A stretch of DNA of 64,000 nucleotides from the NCBI GenBank assembly GCA_025060595.1, contig JANXBX010000006.1, positions 1-64,000 of the forward strand, given 5' to 3'. Source of the stretch: Synergistota bacterium (GTDB taxonomy: Bacteria > Synergistota > GBS-1). The position numbers and the translations under genes were made by a program. Under the pieces are notes generated by a model. That model worked only from the letters and a program-made list of their open reading frames with translations, ran no database searches and was not told the DNA's origin. Numbering within the stretch: position 1 is the first letter of the stretch; the number at the start of each line of letters is the position of its first letter. Shown piece by piece: positions 35,477 through 43,710 of the stretch.

Positions 35477-35921
35477 GCTCCATTCTTCCCCCCTTAAAGG
35501 AAACTCGAACTCCTAACGATAACCCCCTTTCCTTTCCCGTCAGGAGTTCACCCCTAAACACCAAATTCATATGATTCGGAAAATGAGTCTCATCGAAACC
35601 TAAAAGAACGCCAATCTTCTTTCCATCTATCCAAAGCTCATCTCCCACCTCTAATATCCCCCCACCCAAAACCTCCCAAAAACCTATATAACAAACCTTG
35701 TTAACCTCTTCTCCCGGAGAAGCCTCCTCATCGGTAACTACTATCTCGTGGATCTCACCAACCCTTATAGCCCTTGAACGAGGCAATATCAGTCTTAACC
35801 CTCTTCCTTCAAGTTTAAGGTCTAAAACGGCTATGAGACTTCCAATCGGAGCAATCTTAAGATAAAAAGGGCTCTTAGCTATCCTCTTATAAGGCTCGAG
35901 CAACACCCTCACTCTCCACAT
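35457..35921 (-). CDS. Unknown conserved-looking protein, ~154 residues
   Basis: Not recognised. Predicted mostly beta strand (LKLEGRGLRLILPRSRAIRV; VGDELWIDGKKIGVLLGFDE, then HFPNHMNLVF). No signal peptide, membrane segment or metal motif. Assigned start ATG 35921 lies 35 bp inside the end of the GntR gene; an earlier start at 35945 is possible. It overlaps the PLP-enzyme gene by 20 bp, so it belongs to the mutase operon, perhaps as an enzyme subunit or accessory factor. Confidence 0.6.
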   Translation of the reverse strand: MWRVRVLLEPYKRIAKSPFYLKIAPIGSLIAVLDLKLEGRGLRLILPRSRAIRVGEIHEIVVTDEEASPGEEVNKVCYIGFWEVLGGGILEVGDELWIDGKKIGVLLGFDETHFPNHMNLVFRGELLTGKERGLSLGVRVSFKGGRMEHEGKAV

Positions 35922-36531
35922 ACTTCTCAAGGTAAGCAAAAGCATTTCTCACATGAGTGAACGCAGAGGCATAAGCCCCTTCGGGATCACGATTTCTTAT
36001 GGCCTCAAAAATCCTATAGTGTTCCTCAAAGGAATCCCTTAACCTACCCAAGCAGCCAGGGCTACCCAATCTGTATAACCTCATTAACTCCCTCATGTTA
36101 GAAAGCATCTTATAGAGAAAGGGATTCTGTGTAGAGCGGGCTATAACAAGATGAAACTCATCATTAAGCTCTATATATCTCCAACTAATCTCCTCCTGTA
36201 AGACAAGTTTCTTCTGCTTCTCGAGAATTCTCTGAAGCTCATTAAGGGTAGCCTCATCTACTCGAGAGGCAGCTAGCCTCGCAGCTATGGCTTCAAGCTC
36301 AGACCATATCTCGTATATGTGTCTTACCTCAGATATGGTATATCTTTTAACCCTTATACCCTTATGCTTCTCATACTCTAAAAGACCGGATGCAACAAGC
36401 TCCCTTAAGGCCTCTCTTACAGGTGTTCTACTAACGCCAAATTCTGAAGCAAGGTCAGCCTCATTAAGCCTCTGCCCTGGCAAAAACTTACCCGTCATAA
36501 TCCCCCTCTTTATAAGCTCAACTACATCCAC
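35887..36531 (-). CDS. GntR-family (FCD domain) transcriptional regulator
   Basis: About 214 residues: winged helix domain with LNEADLASEFGVSRTPVREA and a C-terminal all-helical FCD domain (ELNDEFHLVIARSTQNPFL, FEEHYRIFEAIRNRDPEGAY) with histidines that bind metal in this family. GTG at 36531, eight bases after AAGGTGGTG, is the likely start; the longer frame would begin inside the operator. It heads the operon it probably controls, responding to the imported acid or an intermediate. Confidence 0.88.
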   Translation of the reverse strand: MDVVELIKRGIMTGKFLPGQRLNEADLASEFGVSRTPVREALRELVASGLLEYEKHKGIRVKRYTISEVRHIYEIWSELEAIAARLAASRVDEATLNELQRILEKQKKLVLQEEISWRYIELNDEFHLVIARSTQNPFLYKMLSNMRELMRLYRLGSPGCLGRLRDSFEEHYRIFEAIRNRDPEGAYASAFTHVRNAFAYLEKYVESEGVARAL

Positions 36532-36545
36532 TATAGTACACCACC

Positions 36546-36555
36546 TTGTATACAA
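36546..36555. promoter_or_regulatory. Probable GntR operator TTGTATACAA
   Basis: A perfect 10-bp palindrome with a GTATAC core, the kind of site bound by FadR/FCD-type GntR regulators. It lies about 15 bp downstream of the -10 element and just before the regulator's start codon, so bound protein would block the operon. Confidence 0.65.
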
Positions 36556-36570
36556 AATTGCTTTAAGAAA

Positions 36571-36599
36571 AGCTTATCATAAGAAACTTTCGATGTCAA
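36571..36599 (-). promoter_or_regulatory. Promoter of the GntR/B12-mutase operon
   Basis: TTGACA (36594-36599) is a perfect -35; the -10 at 17 bp spacing is TAAGCT (36571-36576), weak. No other promoter-like pair stands before the operon. Confidence 0.5.
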
Positions 36600-36617
36600 T
36601 TAATTTGATAAAAAATT

Positions 36618-36655
36618 AAAAAAGGAGGAACCAGCTATTGGTTCCCCCTTTTTTA
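36618..36655 (-). terminator. Terminator after the YvrJ gene
   Basis: GGAGGAACCA and TGGTTCCCCC form a hairpin with one mismatch and a 5-nt loop. It is flanked by A-run and T-run, so it can work on both strands. It closes the DUF1659-to-YvrJ set on the minus strand. Confidence 0.75.
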
Positions 36656-36656
36656 A

Positions 36657-36812
36657 CTACCCTTTTAGGGTGCTCCCTTCTATAACGCTACTTAAGTGAT
36701 ATATGGCCTCCTTAAGCTCCTTCATCTCCCGCTCAAGACGGGTTAAAAGATAAAAGCTCAACACTATCGGAAACCCCAGGTTTGATACTACCTGATAGAC
36801 GTCCAACCTCAT
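36657..36812 (-). CDS. YvrJ family small membrane protein
   Basis: 51 residues, translated from the minus strand: MRLDVYQVVSNLGFPIVLSF, then YLLTRLEREMKELKEAIYHL and a short tail. One hydrophobic segment followed by an amphipathic helix and the FPIVxSxYLLxRLE pattern fit the YvrJ family, whose function is unknown. The gene is nested over the 3' end of the M15 peptidase gene in another frame (80 bp overlap) and ends at TAG 36657-36659, just before a terminator. YvrJ, DUF1659 and DUF2922 commonly occur together. Confidence 0.8.
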   Translation of the reverse strand: MRLDVYQVVSNLGFPIVLSFYLLTRLEREMKELKEAIYHLSSVIEGSTLKG

Positions 36813-37146
36813 CACCCCCTAAATCCAGGTGAACGAAACCTCTTTTAGGATAAGGTATAACTCTAAGTCCGATCAATTTCGCTAAGGTCAAGAACTTCCC
36901 CTGGTCCTCCTCTTTAACAGCAAGGTCAACCGCTCTCCCTTGCATATGAAGAGAGTTATCAACTCCTCCAACCTCTTTATTATGCTTTTCACACCTGAAA
37001 CCGCTGGTCACCCTTAATGGCATTCCCCATAGAATCCTTAAAGCTTCAAGCCTTTGGAGTAAGATCTCATCGATCTTCACAGTACCGCAACAGGGACACT
37101 CGAACTCATTTAAATAAAAGTGAAAGGAAATTTTCACCTTGTTCAT
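36733..37146 (-). CDS. M15-type peptidase (D,D-carboxypeptidase-like)
   Basis: About 137 residues. The zinc-site pattern is LHMQGRAVDLAV (His, Asp) and GFVHLDLGG (HxD), with RVTSGFRCEKHNKEVGG before it, as in the Peptidase_M15_3 group of phage endolysins and small bacterial hydrolases. The N-terminal FECPCCGTVKID has three cysteines close together and may hold a metal. No signal peptide, so export would need another route. Start ATG 37146 follows GGAGGGAG. The last ~27 residues overlap yvrJ and may be unstructured. Confidence 0.82.
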   Translation of the reverse strand: MNKVKISFHFYLNEFECPCCGTVKIDEILLQRLEALRILWGMPLRVTSGFRCEKHNKEVGGVDNSLHMQGRAVDLAVKEEDQGKFLTLAKLIGLRVIPYPKRGFVHLDLGGDEVGRLSGSIKPGVSDSVELLSFNPS

Positions 37147-37197
37147 CCTCACTCCCTCCAATTTGTTTCACTTAAATCATCAAATTGGAAGATAATA

Positions 37198-37224
37198 GGC
37201 TCAAGGGCTTTTTGCCCTTGAGCC
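37198..37224 (-). terminator. Hairpin after the DUF2922 gene
   Basis: GGCTCAAGGGC and GCCCTTGAGCC make an 11-bp perfect stem with a 5-nt loop; the T-run on the minus strand is poor. Probably reduces read-through from the two small genes into the peptidase gene. Confidence 0.6.
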
Positions 37225-37232
37225 TTAAAGAA

Positions 37233-37430
37233 TTACAACTCTGTAACGTTTCTTTCTTCAATTTCAGCGCCAAGAGCCTGAACTAAGGAAGGACTAAAAA
37301 CGTTTTTGGAAATTATTAAATCCATAACCCGGGCTATCTCATCGGTGGTGACATTTTCGCGAGCATTTCTAACAGTTAATCTAACCCTTCTACCAGCATC
37401 GTTTGAAAAATACATATGGATAAACTTCAC
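37233..37430 (-). CDS. DUF2922 family small protein
   Basis: 65 residues; FIHMYFSNDAGRRVRLTVRN and the VTTDEIARVMDLIISKNVF segment match the DUF2922 pattern. GTG start with GGGGGTGA ribosome site. Function unknown; regularly paired with DUF1659, here 14 bp downstream of it. Confidence 0.8.
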   Translation of the reverse strand: MKFIHMYFSNDAGRRVRLTVRNARENVTTDEIARVMDLIISKNVFSPSLVQALGAEIEERNVTEL

Positions 37431-37444
37431 CTAAAGTCACCCCC

Positions 37445-37642
37445 TTACACGATATTTTGCTGGCGGACTAAAAACTTCTCAAGAACCTGCGATGCAGAAA
37501 GAGATAACAAAGCATTTAAAACAGCATCGAGGTCGTTAGCAGAAATAGCAGGTCTAACGTTTCTCCAAGCATAAACCCTTCTACGACCTCCCTCCATAAC
37601 TCTCACGCTTACCCTAGCTAGCGCATCCACAAAGTTAGCCAT
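37445..37642 (-). CDS. DUF1659 family small protein
   Basis: 65 residues starting at ATG 37642, behind GGAAGGAGGTGG. The beta-strand pattern ALARVSVRVMEGGRRRVYAW and NDLDAVLNALLSLS resembles DUF1659. First gene of the set DUF1659-DUF2922-M15-YvrJ. Function unknown. Confidence 0.75.
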   Translation of the reverse strand: MANFVDALARVSVRVMEGGRRRVYAWRNVRPAISANDLDAVLNALLSLSASQVLEKFLVRQQNIV

Positions 37643-37719
37643 GCTACCACCTCCTTCCACTCATATAGATGGGAAGGAGCTCTTATTTTTGCTATAGTAA
37701 AAATTTTTAATAAATAAAA

Positions 37720-37749
37720 AATCCCCGGCTTCAGATGAAGCCGGGGATT
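37720..37749 (-). terminator. Terminator of the 5-oxoproline operon
   Basis: AATCCCCGGCTTCA and TGAAGCCGGGGATT form a perfect 14-bp stem with a 2-4 nt loop, followed on the minus strand by a T-rich run. It starts 15 bp after the pxpA stop codon. Confidence 0.9.
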
Positions 37750-37763
37750 GAAAGTTTTAAACT

Positions 37764-38540
37764 TTATAGCTCTAGAGGCCTGACCTCAATACCCTCTCTA
37801 TCAAAGGCCTCCCTTATCTTCTTGACCAGCTCAACAGCTGTTGGAGTATCACCATGAACACATATGGTATCGAAGCTTAGATTCCTTATAACCGTTCCAT
37901 CTATAGCTACCACTTCTCTATCTTTGACCATACGAACAACTCTCTTAACCACTTCCTCCGGATCCTTTATAACAGCGCCAGGCTTTGCACGAGAAACCAA
38001 TGTCCCATCAGGATTATAGGCTCTATCAGCGAAAACCTCCTCAGCTACCTTAAGCCCCATTCTCCTCCAAACTTCTACCATCTTGCTTCCTGCAAGACCA
38101 ACCAATATTATAGAAGGATCAAACCTCTTAACGGCGTTACCGATAGCCCTTGCAATGCTTTCATCCCCACGAGAAGCCGCATTATTAGCATCGTTATATA
38201 GCTGCCCATGAGGCTTAACATGCCTAAGCTTGCCTCCATTTGCCTTAACAAAAGCATGAAGAGCACCTATCTGATATAAAACGAAGGCTTCCACTTCCTC
38301 AGGCGACATAGATATGGACCTTCTCCCAAAGCCCTGAAGATCTGGATACCCAGGATGAGCCCCAACTCCTACTCCCCTTGATAAAGCCTCCTTAACCGTG
38401 GACTCCATAACCAACGGATCGCCAGCGTGAAAGCCGCAAGCTATGTTCGCGGAAGAAACGTACTTTAAAAGCTCCTCATCATACCCAAGCTTGTACCTTC
38501 CGAAGCTTTCCCCCATATCACAGTTTAGATCCACCTTCAT
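37764..38540 (-). CDS. pxpA: 5-oxoprolinase subunit A (LamB/YcsF family)
   Basis: Subunit of the ATP-dependent 5-oxoprolinase PxpABC, which opens 5-oxoproline to glutamate. VDLNCDMGESFG, SANIACGFHAGDP, GVGVGAHPGYPDLQGFGRR and HVKPHGQLYND are the family hallmarks. The ATG at 38540 overlaps the stop codon of the HD-GYP gene (TGATG) and follows GGGGTGAGGGG. 258 residues. Last gene of the operon, separated from pxpBC by the large HD-GYP gene. Confidence 0.95.
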   Translation of the reverse strand: MKVDLNCDMGESFGRYKLGYDEELLKYVSSANIACGFHAGDPLVMESTVKEALSRGVGVGAHPGYPDLQGFGRRSISMSPEEVEAFVLYQIGALHAFVKANGGKLRHVKPHGQLYNDANNAASRGDESIARAIGNAVKRFDPSIILVGLAGSKMVEVWRRMGLKVAEEVFADRAYNPDGTLVSRAKPGAVIKDPEEVVKRVVRMVKDREVVAIDGTVIRNLSFDTICVHGDTPTAVELVKKIREAFDREGIEVRPLEL

Positions 38541-41500
38541 CACCCCTCACCCCCCTCTATAACCTTTAGGAACTCAGAGGCAAGAATGGGATCGAACTGA
38601 CTCCCTGAGCCTCTCTTTATCTCCTCGATTGCTTCCAACCTTGAGAGGGCCTTCCTATACGGCCTGTCCGAGGTCATAGCATCAAAGGCATCGGCTATGG
38701 CCATTATCCTAGACTCCAAAGGTATCTCGTAACCCTTTAAACCATCAGGATACCCCTTGCCATCCCATCTTTCATGATGCCAGCGAATAAAAAGAGCGAT
38801 CTCCTTAAGAAATGGAACACCCTTAACAAGCTCCTCTCCCAAAACGGAATGCCTCTTAACTATCTCATACTCCTCATCAGTCAACCTCCCAGGCTTATCA
38901 AGTATCCTACCAGGGATACCTATCTTACCTATGTCATGTAGTATACAGGCATATCTCAACCTCTTTCTATCCTTCTCAGAAAAACCTATCTTAAGAGCAA
39001 TGGCATCAGAATACCCCATAACTCTCTCACAATGTCCTCTAGTATATGGATCCTTGTACTCAATGGTTTTAGCTAAGGCCAAGGTAGTAGCAAAAAGGTT
39101 ATCTTCAAGCTCCCTTAAATGAGATACGTTTTCAAGGACTATCCCCATAGATGTGGCAACGGCTTCAAGTAGCCACTTATCTTCTTCTGTAAACGCTCCT
39201 AAGATCTCGCTCTCCAAGTTTAGGATAGCGTAAATCTCCCCTTTAACCCTCACAGGAACAGCAAGCTCGCTTTTAATCCCTTCCAATCCCTCTATATAGC
39301 GTGGATCCTTAGATACATCCTTAACAAGGACACTTTCACCGTATAGAGCAGCCCAACCGGTTATACCTTCGCCTAACTTAACTTTACTAACCCTACCCCA
39401 AACTGGATAGGATCTAACGAGAACAAGCTCCTCTCCCTTAATAAGAAAAATGGTAATCCTTGAATACGCCTCTACGCTCCTTAAGAAATCAATAACTATA
39501 TCGTAAACCTCCTCTTCGCTCAAAGACTGTGAAAGCCTTAAGGAAAGCCTATAAAGAAGATCCATAACCTCGCTCTTCTTTTTAATGGAATTTAAAAACT
39601 CCACCCTATCTAAAGAAGACCTTAGAAGGTTAGTAGCGGTGATTAAAACCCTCTCATCGTTATCAGAAAAGGCATCCCTTTGTGTATCTAAAGCAAAAAG
39701 TATACCCATAACGCTACCATCCTTTTTCAAGGGAACAGCTATAATTGACTTAGCAAGCTCAATATATCTTCTACTTATCCTACTATCTTGGTCAAAGCTT
39801 CCGCTTTTAAAGACCTCCCCAGTAAAGGCAACATAACCTGCCACCGTACTTCTATCAAGATCAATTAATTCCTTAACACCAAGCAGTACACCCGCTTCGC
39901 CCTTTAAAATCGCAACCCCCTTTCCCCAATCTAACTTACGATAAGAAACCCTCTTATAGTTAAGCTTTTCAACTAAGGCTTTGCATATATATTTATAAAG
40001 CTCATCTTCTTCATTGATAGCCATAAGATCCCTTGATATATCAAGAAGAACCTCAAGCCCTTTACTTTGAAGCCTCAGGTCCTCTAAGAGACTCTCTCTT
40101 GCTAAAGCAAGCCCTATTATATTAGCGATAGACTCGAAGAAATCCTCATCATCCTCTGAAAAGTCATTTAATCTAGAGCTTTCTATATTTAATACCCCCT
40201 CGATTCTTTCCCCTAAACGTATGGGAACAGCTAACTCGGAAAGGGTCTCATCAAAGACTTTGACGTAATAATCCACCTCTCTAACATCTGAAACGTTAAG
40301 AACCTTACCCTCACGAAGAGCTTTAGATATAACGCCACCGGTCTCCTCAAGCCTTTTAAAGCTTTCCTCTGGAATTCTATCTTTAACCTTCCCGGCTAAC
40401 AAACTCCAAGCTTGGGTTTTCCTATCGTAAACCGCAACGGTAACATCCACATAATCCCTTTCCTTCTCTATTCTCTCACAAACATCCTTTAAAACTACAC
40501 TTAAAGGTTCAGGGGAGCTCAGCCTCAAGGATAACTCGTAAAGTGTCCTAAATCTCCTAGCCTCATTAAGAGCATCCTTAAATAGCTTTTCCTTCCTTAA
40601 GGCCATGCCTAACTGCCTACCGAAGATGCTCAATATCTCATAATCATCGAAGGAAAGTTCTCTAAAGCTTTCTAAGTTTACAACGCCATATATCTCACCA
40701 TCTCCAAGTATTGGTACAACTATCTCACTTTTAACCCCCTTAAGGACCTCAACGTACCTATGGTCCCTGCTGACATCGGGTATAAAGGCTCCCTTACCAT
40801 ACCTAGCAACCCACCCGCATATCCCTCTGTTTATATCCCAGCCCTCCTCACCGTAATCAAAATCAGATATCTTCCCAGCCGAAGCCACCCTATGTAAACG
40901 CTCCCCCTTCTTAAGGAATATCTCCATACAATCGTATCCAAGACGATCAGACATACTCTCAATAGCTAATCTAACATCTCCTATAACATCCCTGCTTGAG
41001 GCCAAAACCTCAGAAACCTGAGCCAAAACCCCAAGCTTTCTAGCCTTCTCTTTAACGGACTCTAAATACCCAGCGTTAGCCATTGCCACACCCACTATTC
41101 CCGCAAGCATAGAGATTATCTCAAGATCGAGCTTACTTAATCTATCACCCTCTGACGTTATAGATATCACACCATAAGGCTTGGCCTCAAAGCTAATGGG
41201 AACAAATAGCCTACTTTTTCCGCTATCCGAGATAAGAAGGGGCTTTACTTCCCTTAAAACATCCTCCACTACAAAGCCTTCCACACTTATAATCTCCTCA
41301 CCATCGCCTGCCTTTCTGACCAAGATCTTTCCACCATTAGAAGGCTCATAAATCCCTACTATAGAATCTTTATAAAACATCTTGAGATTCTCATATATTT
41401 GAGGATAAGGATCGGAAACCTTGGATAAATCAAGTAGGTTCTCTCCAGCCTTAGCCACCATTCTTAAGAGCTCATTACTTCTTGAAAGCTCCTCTGTAAG

Positions 41501-42697
41501 CCTCTCTAAGGTAGTGGCATATGCCTTAAGTTGAGCATATGCAGCTTCAAGCTCTTCCTTACTTCCCTTAAGCTCTTTATGCACCCTAAGTAAATCAGCG
41601 TAAGCCCTTTCAAGCTCCCTTTTATGAGTATCAAGAGAGAATCCAACGATGTTAAATTTATCAACCAGCTCATCTAAGTATCTTTCTCCAACCTTCTCTA
41701 TCCTGTAATCATAGCTTCCCCTTATAAGGCTATCGAAGCCATCGCTTAAAGATCTTAAGAAGGAGTAAAAACCTTTTCTCATATAGCGATTTATTAATAA
41801 AAGGGATAAGGCAAGCAGAGCTATACCTATTAAAACAAGCCTAAGAATAAATTGATAAGCTAGACCTTTAGTAAGGTCAGATATATATGTAGTAGAAATT
41901 ATCACTATCTCAGGGAAAATCCCAGGAATAGCAAGCTTAATACCAGCCCTCATTTTCCTTTCCCCTTTAAATTCGTAAGTGAAAACCCCTTTCTCCAGGT
42001 CAAAAAGCCTCTTTATCAAGGGGCTTTCAGCGAGGTCATCCTCATCTAAGGCTTCTTTACCTTTATAAAGAAGGAGCTTCCCATCAGAGGAAAAGACCAG
42101 AATATAGCCTCTTTCACCAATGAAGTGATAATTAAAGCTTTCAATTAGAAAGTCCTTCGCTAAGGAGAGAAACCTTTCCCGACCTTTACCAAACTCTTTC
42201 AAATAAACCAAGGCAAAGTAGTAAAACTCCGGATTCTTGCCCCTCTTCCAAAGGAATAAGGCTCTCTCCCCTGAAGAGTCTAAGAAGAACTCCCTCCCCT
42301 CTGACGAAGAAAGAACATCTGAAACCCTGATACCCTGTGGAAGGTTCCAACTTAAGGCATCGATCCTCTTAACCAGGTAAAATTCCATTCCTTCCACTTT
42401 TATCTTCTCTAATAGAGATCTTAAAACCTTCTCATCTTCAGAAAAGGCATCAAAGGCCTTTAAAAAAGCGAAAGCAAAATTAGAGGCCTGCTCAAAAACA
42501 GACCTTTCATTAATCACTGATAACTGAGAGAGCATAGAGGCAATTCCCTTAACGCTATCGAGATGACTTAAAAGATGAGTTTCAAGAACCTTTTCGAACT
42601 CATACAAGTCTTCAATATGAGAAAAATAGCAAGCCCCCCCTATTACCCCTATGAAAGCTAAAGTTAAAGCTGAGAAAAGCTTAAATCTTAAGGTCAA
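38540..42697 (-). CDS. Membrane-anchored five-GAF HD-GYP phosphodiesterase
   Basis: 1385 residues. A first membrane segment (about 6-25), a ~250-residue outside domain, a second segment (about 283-302), a HAMP-like region and coiled coil (to about 410), then five GAF domains marked by the repeating signatures LFVPISF, IVVPILGDGEIYGVVNLES, LAVPIRL, IAVPLKK and LAVPVRVKGEIYAILNLES. The C-terminal HD-GYP domain has HDIGKIGIP, HHERWDGKGYPDG and ADAFDAMTSDRPYR, all metal and substrate residues intact, so it should degrade cyclic-di-GMP. It overlaps pxpC by 4 bp and shares its stop with the pxpA start, so it is translated with 5-oxoprolinase. Confidence 0.92.
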   Translation of the reverse strand: MTLRFKLFSALTLAFIGVIGGACYFSHIEDLYEFEKVLETHLLSHLDSVKGIASMLSQLSVINERSVFEQASNFAFAFLKAFDAFSEDEKVLRSLLEKIKVEGMEFYLVKRIDALSWNLPQGIRVSDVLSSSEGREFFLDSSGERALFLWKRGKNPEFYYFALVYLKEFGKGRERFLSLAKDFLIESFNYHFIGERGYILVFSSDGKLLLYKGKEALDEDDLAESPLIKRLFDLEKGVFTYEFKGERKMRAGIKLAIPGIFPEIVIISTTYISDLTKGLAYQFILRLVLIGIALLALSLLLINRYMRKGFYSFLRSLSDGFDSLIRGSYDYRIEKVGERYLDELVDKFNIVGFSLDTHKRELERAYADLLRVHKELKGSKEELEAAYAQLKAYATTLERLTEELSRSNELLRMVAKAGENLLDLSKVSDPYPQIYENLKMFYKDSIVGIYEPSNGGKILVRKAGDGEEIISVEGFVVEDVLREVKPLLISDSGKSRLFVPISFEAKPYGVISITSEGDRLSKLDLEIISMLAGIVGVAMANAGYLESVKEKARKLGVLAQVSEVLASSRDVIGDVRLAIESMSDRLGYDCMEIFLKKGERLHRVASAGKISDFDYGEEGWDINRGICGWVARYGKGAFIPDVSRDHRYVEVLKGVKSEIVVPILGDGEIYGVVNLESFRELSFDDYEILSIFGRQLGMALRKEKLFKDALNEARRFRTLYELSLRLSSPEPLSVVLKDVCERIEKERDYVDVTVAVYDRKTQAWSLLAGKVKDRIPEESFKRLEETGGVISKALREGKVLNVSDVREVDYYVKVFDETLSELAVPIRLGERIEGVLNIESSRLNDFSEDDEDFFESIANIIGLALARESLLEDLRLQSKGLEVLLDISRDLMAINEEDELYKYICKALVEKLNYKRVSYRKLDWGKGVAILKGEAGVLLGVKELIDLDRSTVAGYVAFTGEVFKSGSFDQDSRISRRYIELAKSIIAVPLKKDGSVMGILFALDTQRDAFSDNDERVLITATNLLRSSLDRVEFLNSIKKKSEVMDLLYRLSLRLSQSLSEEEVYDIVIDFLRSVEAYSRITIFLIKGEELVLVRSYPVWGRVSKVKLGEGITGWAALYGESVLVKDVSKDPRYIEGLEGIKSELAVPVRVKGEIYAILNLESEILGAFTEEDKWLLEAVATSMGIVLENVSHLRELEDNLFATTLALAKTIEYKDPYTRGHCERVMGYSDAIALKIGFSEKDRKRLRYACILHDIGKIGIPGRILDKPGRLTDEEYEIVKRHSVLGEELVKGVPFLKEIALFIRWHHERWDGKGYPDGLKGYEIPLESRIMAIADAFDAMTSDRPYRKALSRLEAIEEIKRGSGSQFDPILASEFLKVIEGGEG

Positions 42698-43704
42698 ATC
42701 TCCTCCACCTCTACAATGAATTCCTCTCCGTTTACCTTTATTCTATAAGAGACCTTGGATCTTCCCTCGAAATTCACATAAAATAGCCTCTTTTCGAAAT
42801 CTAAAAGCTCCTCTATAGCCTCTTCAAGAGATATCTCCTTGAATCGAACCTTATTTCCCGGAATAGCCTGTGCAAGTAAAGGTATATCAGTAGAGATAAC
42901 GGTGGCTATTTTAGGATAGCCGCCCACAGCTTGCCTATCCTTAAGAAGAACTATAGGCTTTCCATCCTTTGGAACCTGAACGCTTCCTAAAGCTATTCCA
43001 TCAGATATGATCTCCGCTCCCTTTTCGCTATGCTTTAAAGGCTCTCCATCGAGCCTGTAACCCATCCTATCAGAGGCATCCGTAATAAGCCACTCTTGTG
43101 AAAGGAAGCTTTCGCGCGCCTGTGGAATAAAGTGGTCATCCTCAGGCCCCATGATCACCCTTAAAGTAGGATGATCAGAATAAGGAGGAAGCAATTCTCT
43201 TGGAAACCTCCTACCTACTACAGACTTATCTAGAGGAAGTCCAACAAAGAACTTATCCCCATCCCGCAATGCTCTTCCCCCAAGACCACCTATTTGAGCT
43301 CTTACATCTGTGGACTTGCTTCCCATAACCTTTTCAACGAATATCCCCCCTTGAAAAGCTATGTAAGCACGAGCCCCCCATCTTCTCCCAGAGAAGGAGA
43401 GAACGCTCCCCTTTCTAACATATAGGCTTTCCCATGTAGAGATAGGGTAATTATCCAGGGTAGGACCAAGGTCGCCACCCGTTATAGCCATGATTACATC
43501 ATCATTAAAGACTAAGGTTGGACCCATGAGTGTAACCTCAAGACAAGCCTCGTTCTGAGGATTTCCCACCAAGATGTTAGCGGCCCTTAAGGCAAACTCA
43601 TCCATCGCTCCAGCGGTATTTATTCCCTGGGCTTGATATCCAAACCTACCCAAATCCTGAATCGTAGTTAGCATACCAGCCTTTATAACCTCAACCGCAG
43701 GCAT
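42694..43704 (-). CDS. pxpC: 5-oxoprolinase subunit C (KipA family)
   Basis: 336 residues. AGMLTTIQDLGRFGYQAQGI, ANILVGNPQNEACLEVTLMG and YPKIATVISTDIPLLAQA are typical of biotin-dependent-carboxylase-like KipA/PxpC proteins. Acts with PxpA and PxpB. The family is also called a KipI antagonist in Bacillus, but the full pxpABC set here favours 5-oxoprolinase. A short C-terminal extension (YRIKVNGEEFIVEVEEI) looks like the start of a biotinyl-like strand without the lysine motif. Confidence 0.92.
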   Translation of the reverse strand: MPAVEVIKAGMLTTIQDLGRFGYQAQGINTAGAMDEFALRAANILVGNPQNEACLEVTLMGPTLVFNDDVIMAITGGDLGPTLDNYPISTWESLYVRKGSVLSFSGRRWGARAYIAFQGGIFVEKVMGSKSTDVRAQIGGLGGRALRDGDKFFVGLPLDKSVVGRRFPRELLPPYSDHPTLRVIMGPEDDHFIPQARESFLSQEWLITDASDRMGYRLDGEPLKHSEKGAEIISDGIALGSVQVPKDGKPIVLLKDRQAVGGYPKIATVISTDIPLLAQAIPGNKVRFKEISLEEAIEELLDFEKRLFYVNFEGRSKVSYRIKVNGEEFIVEVEEI

Positions 43705-43710
43705 ATTCCT

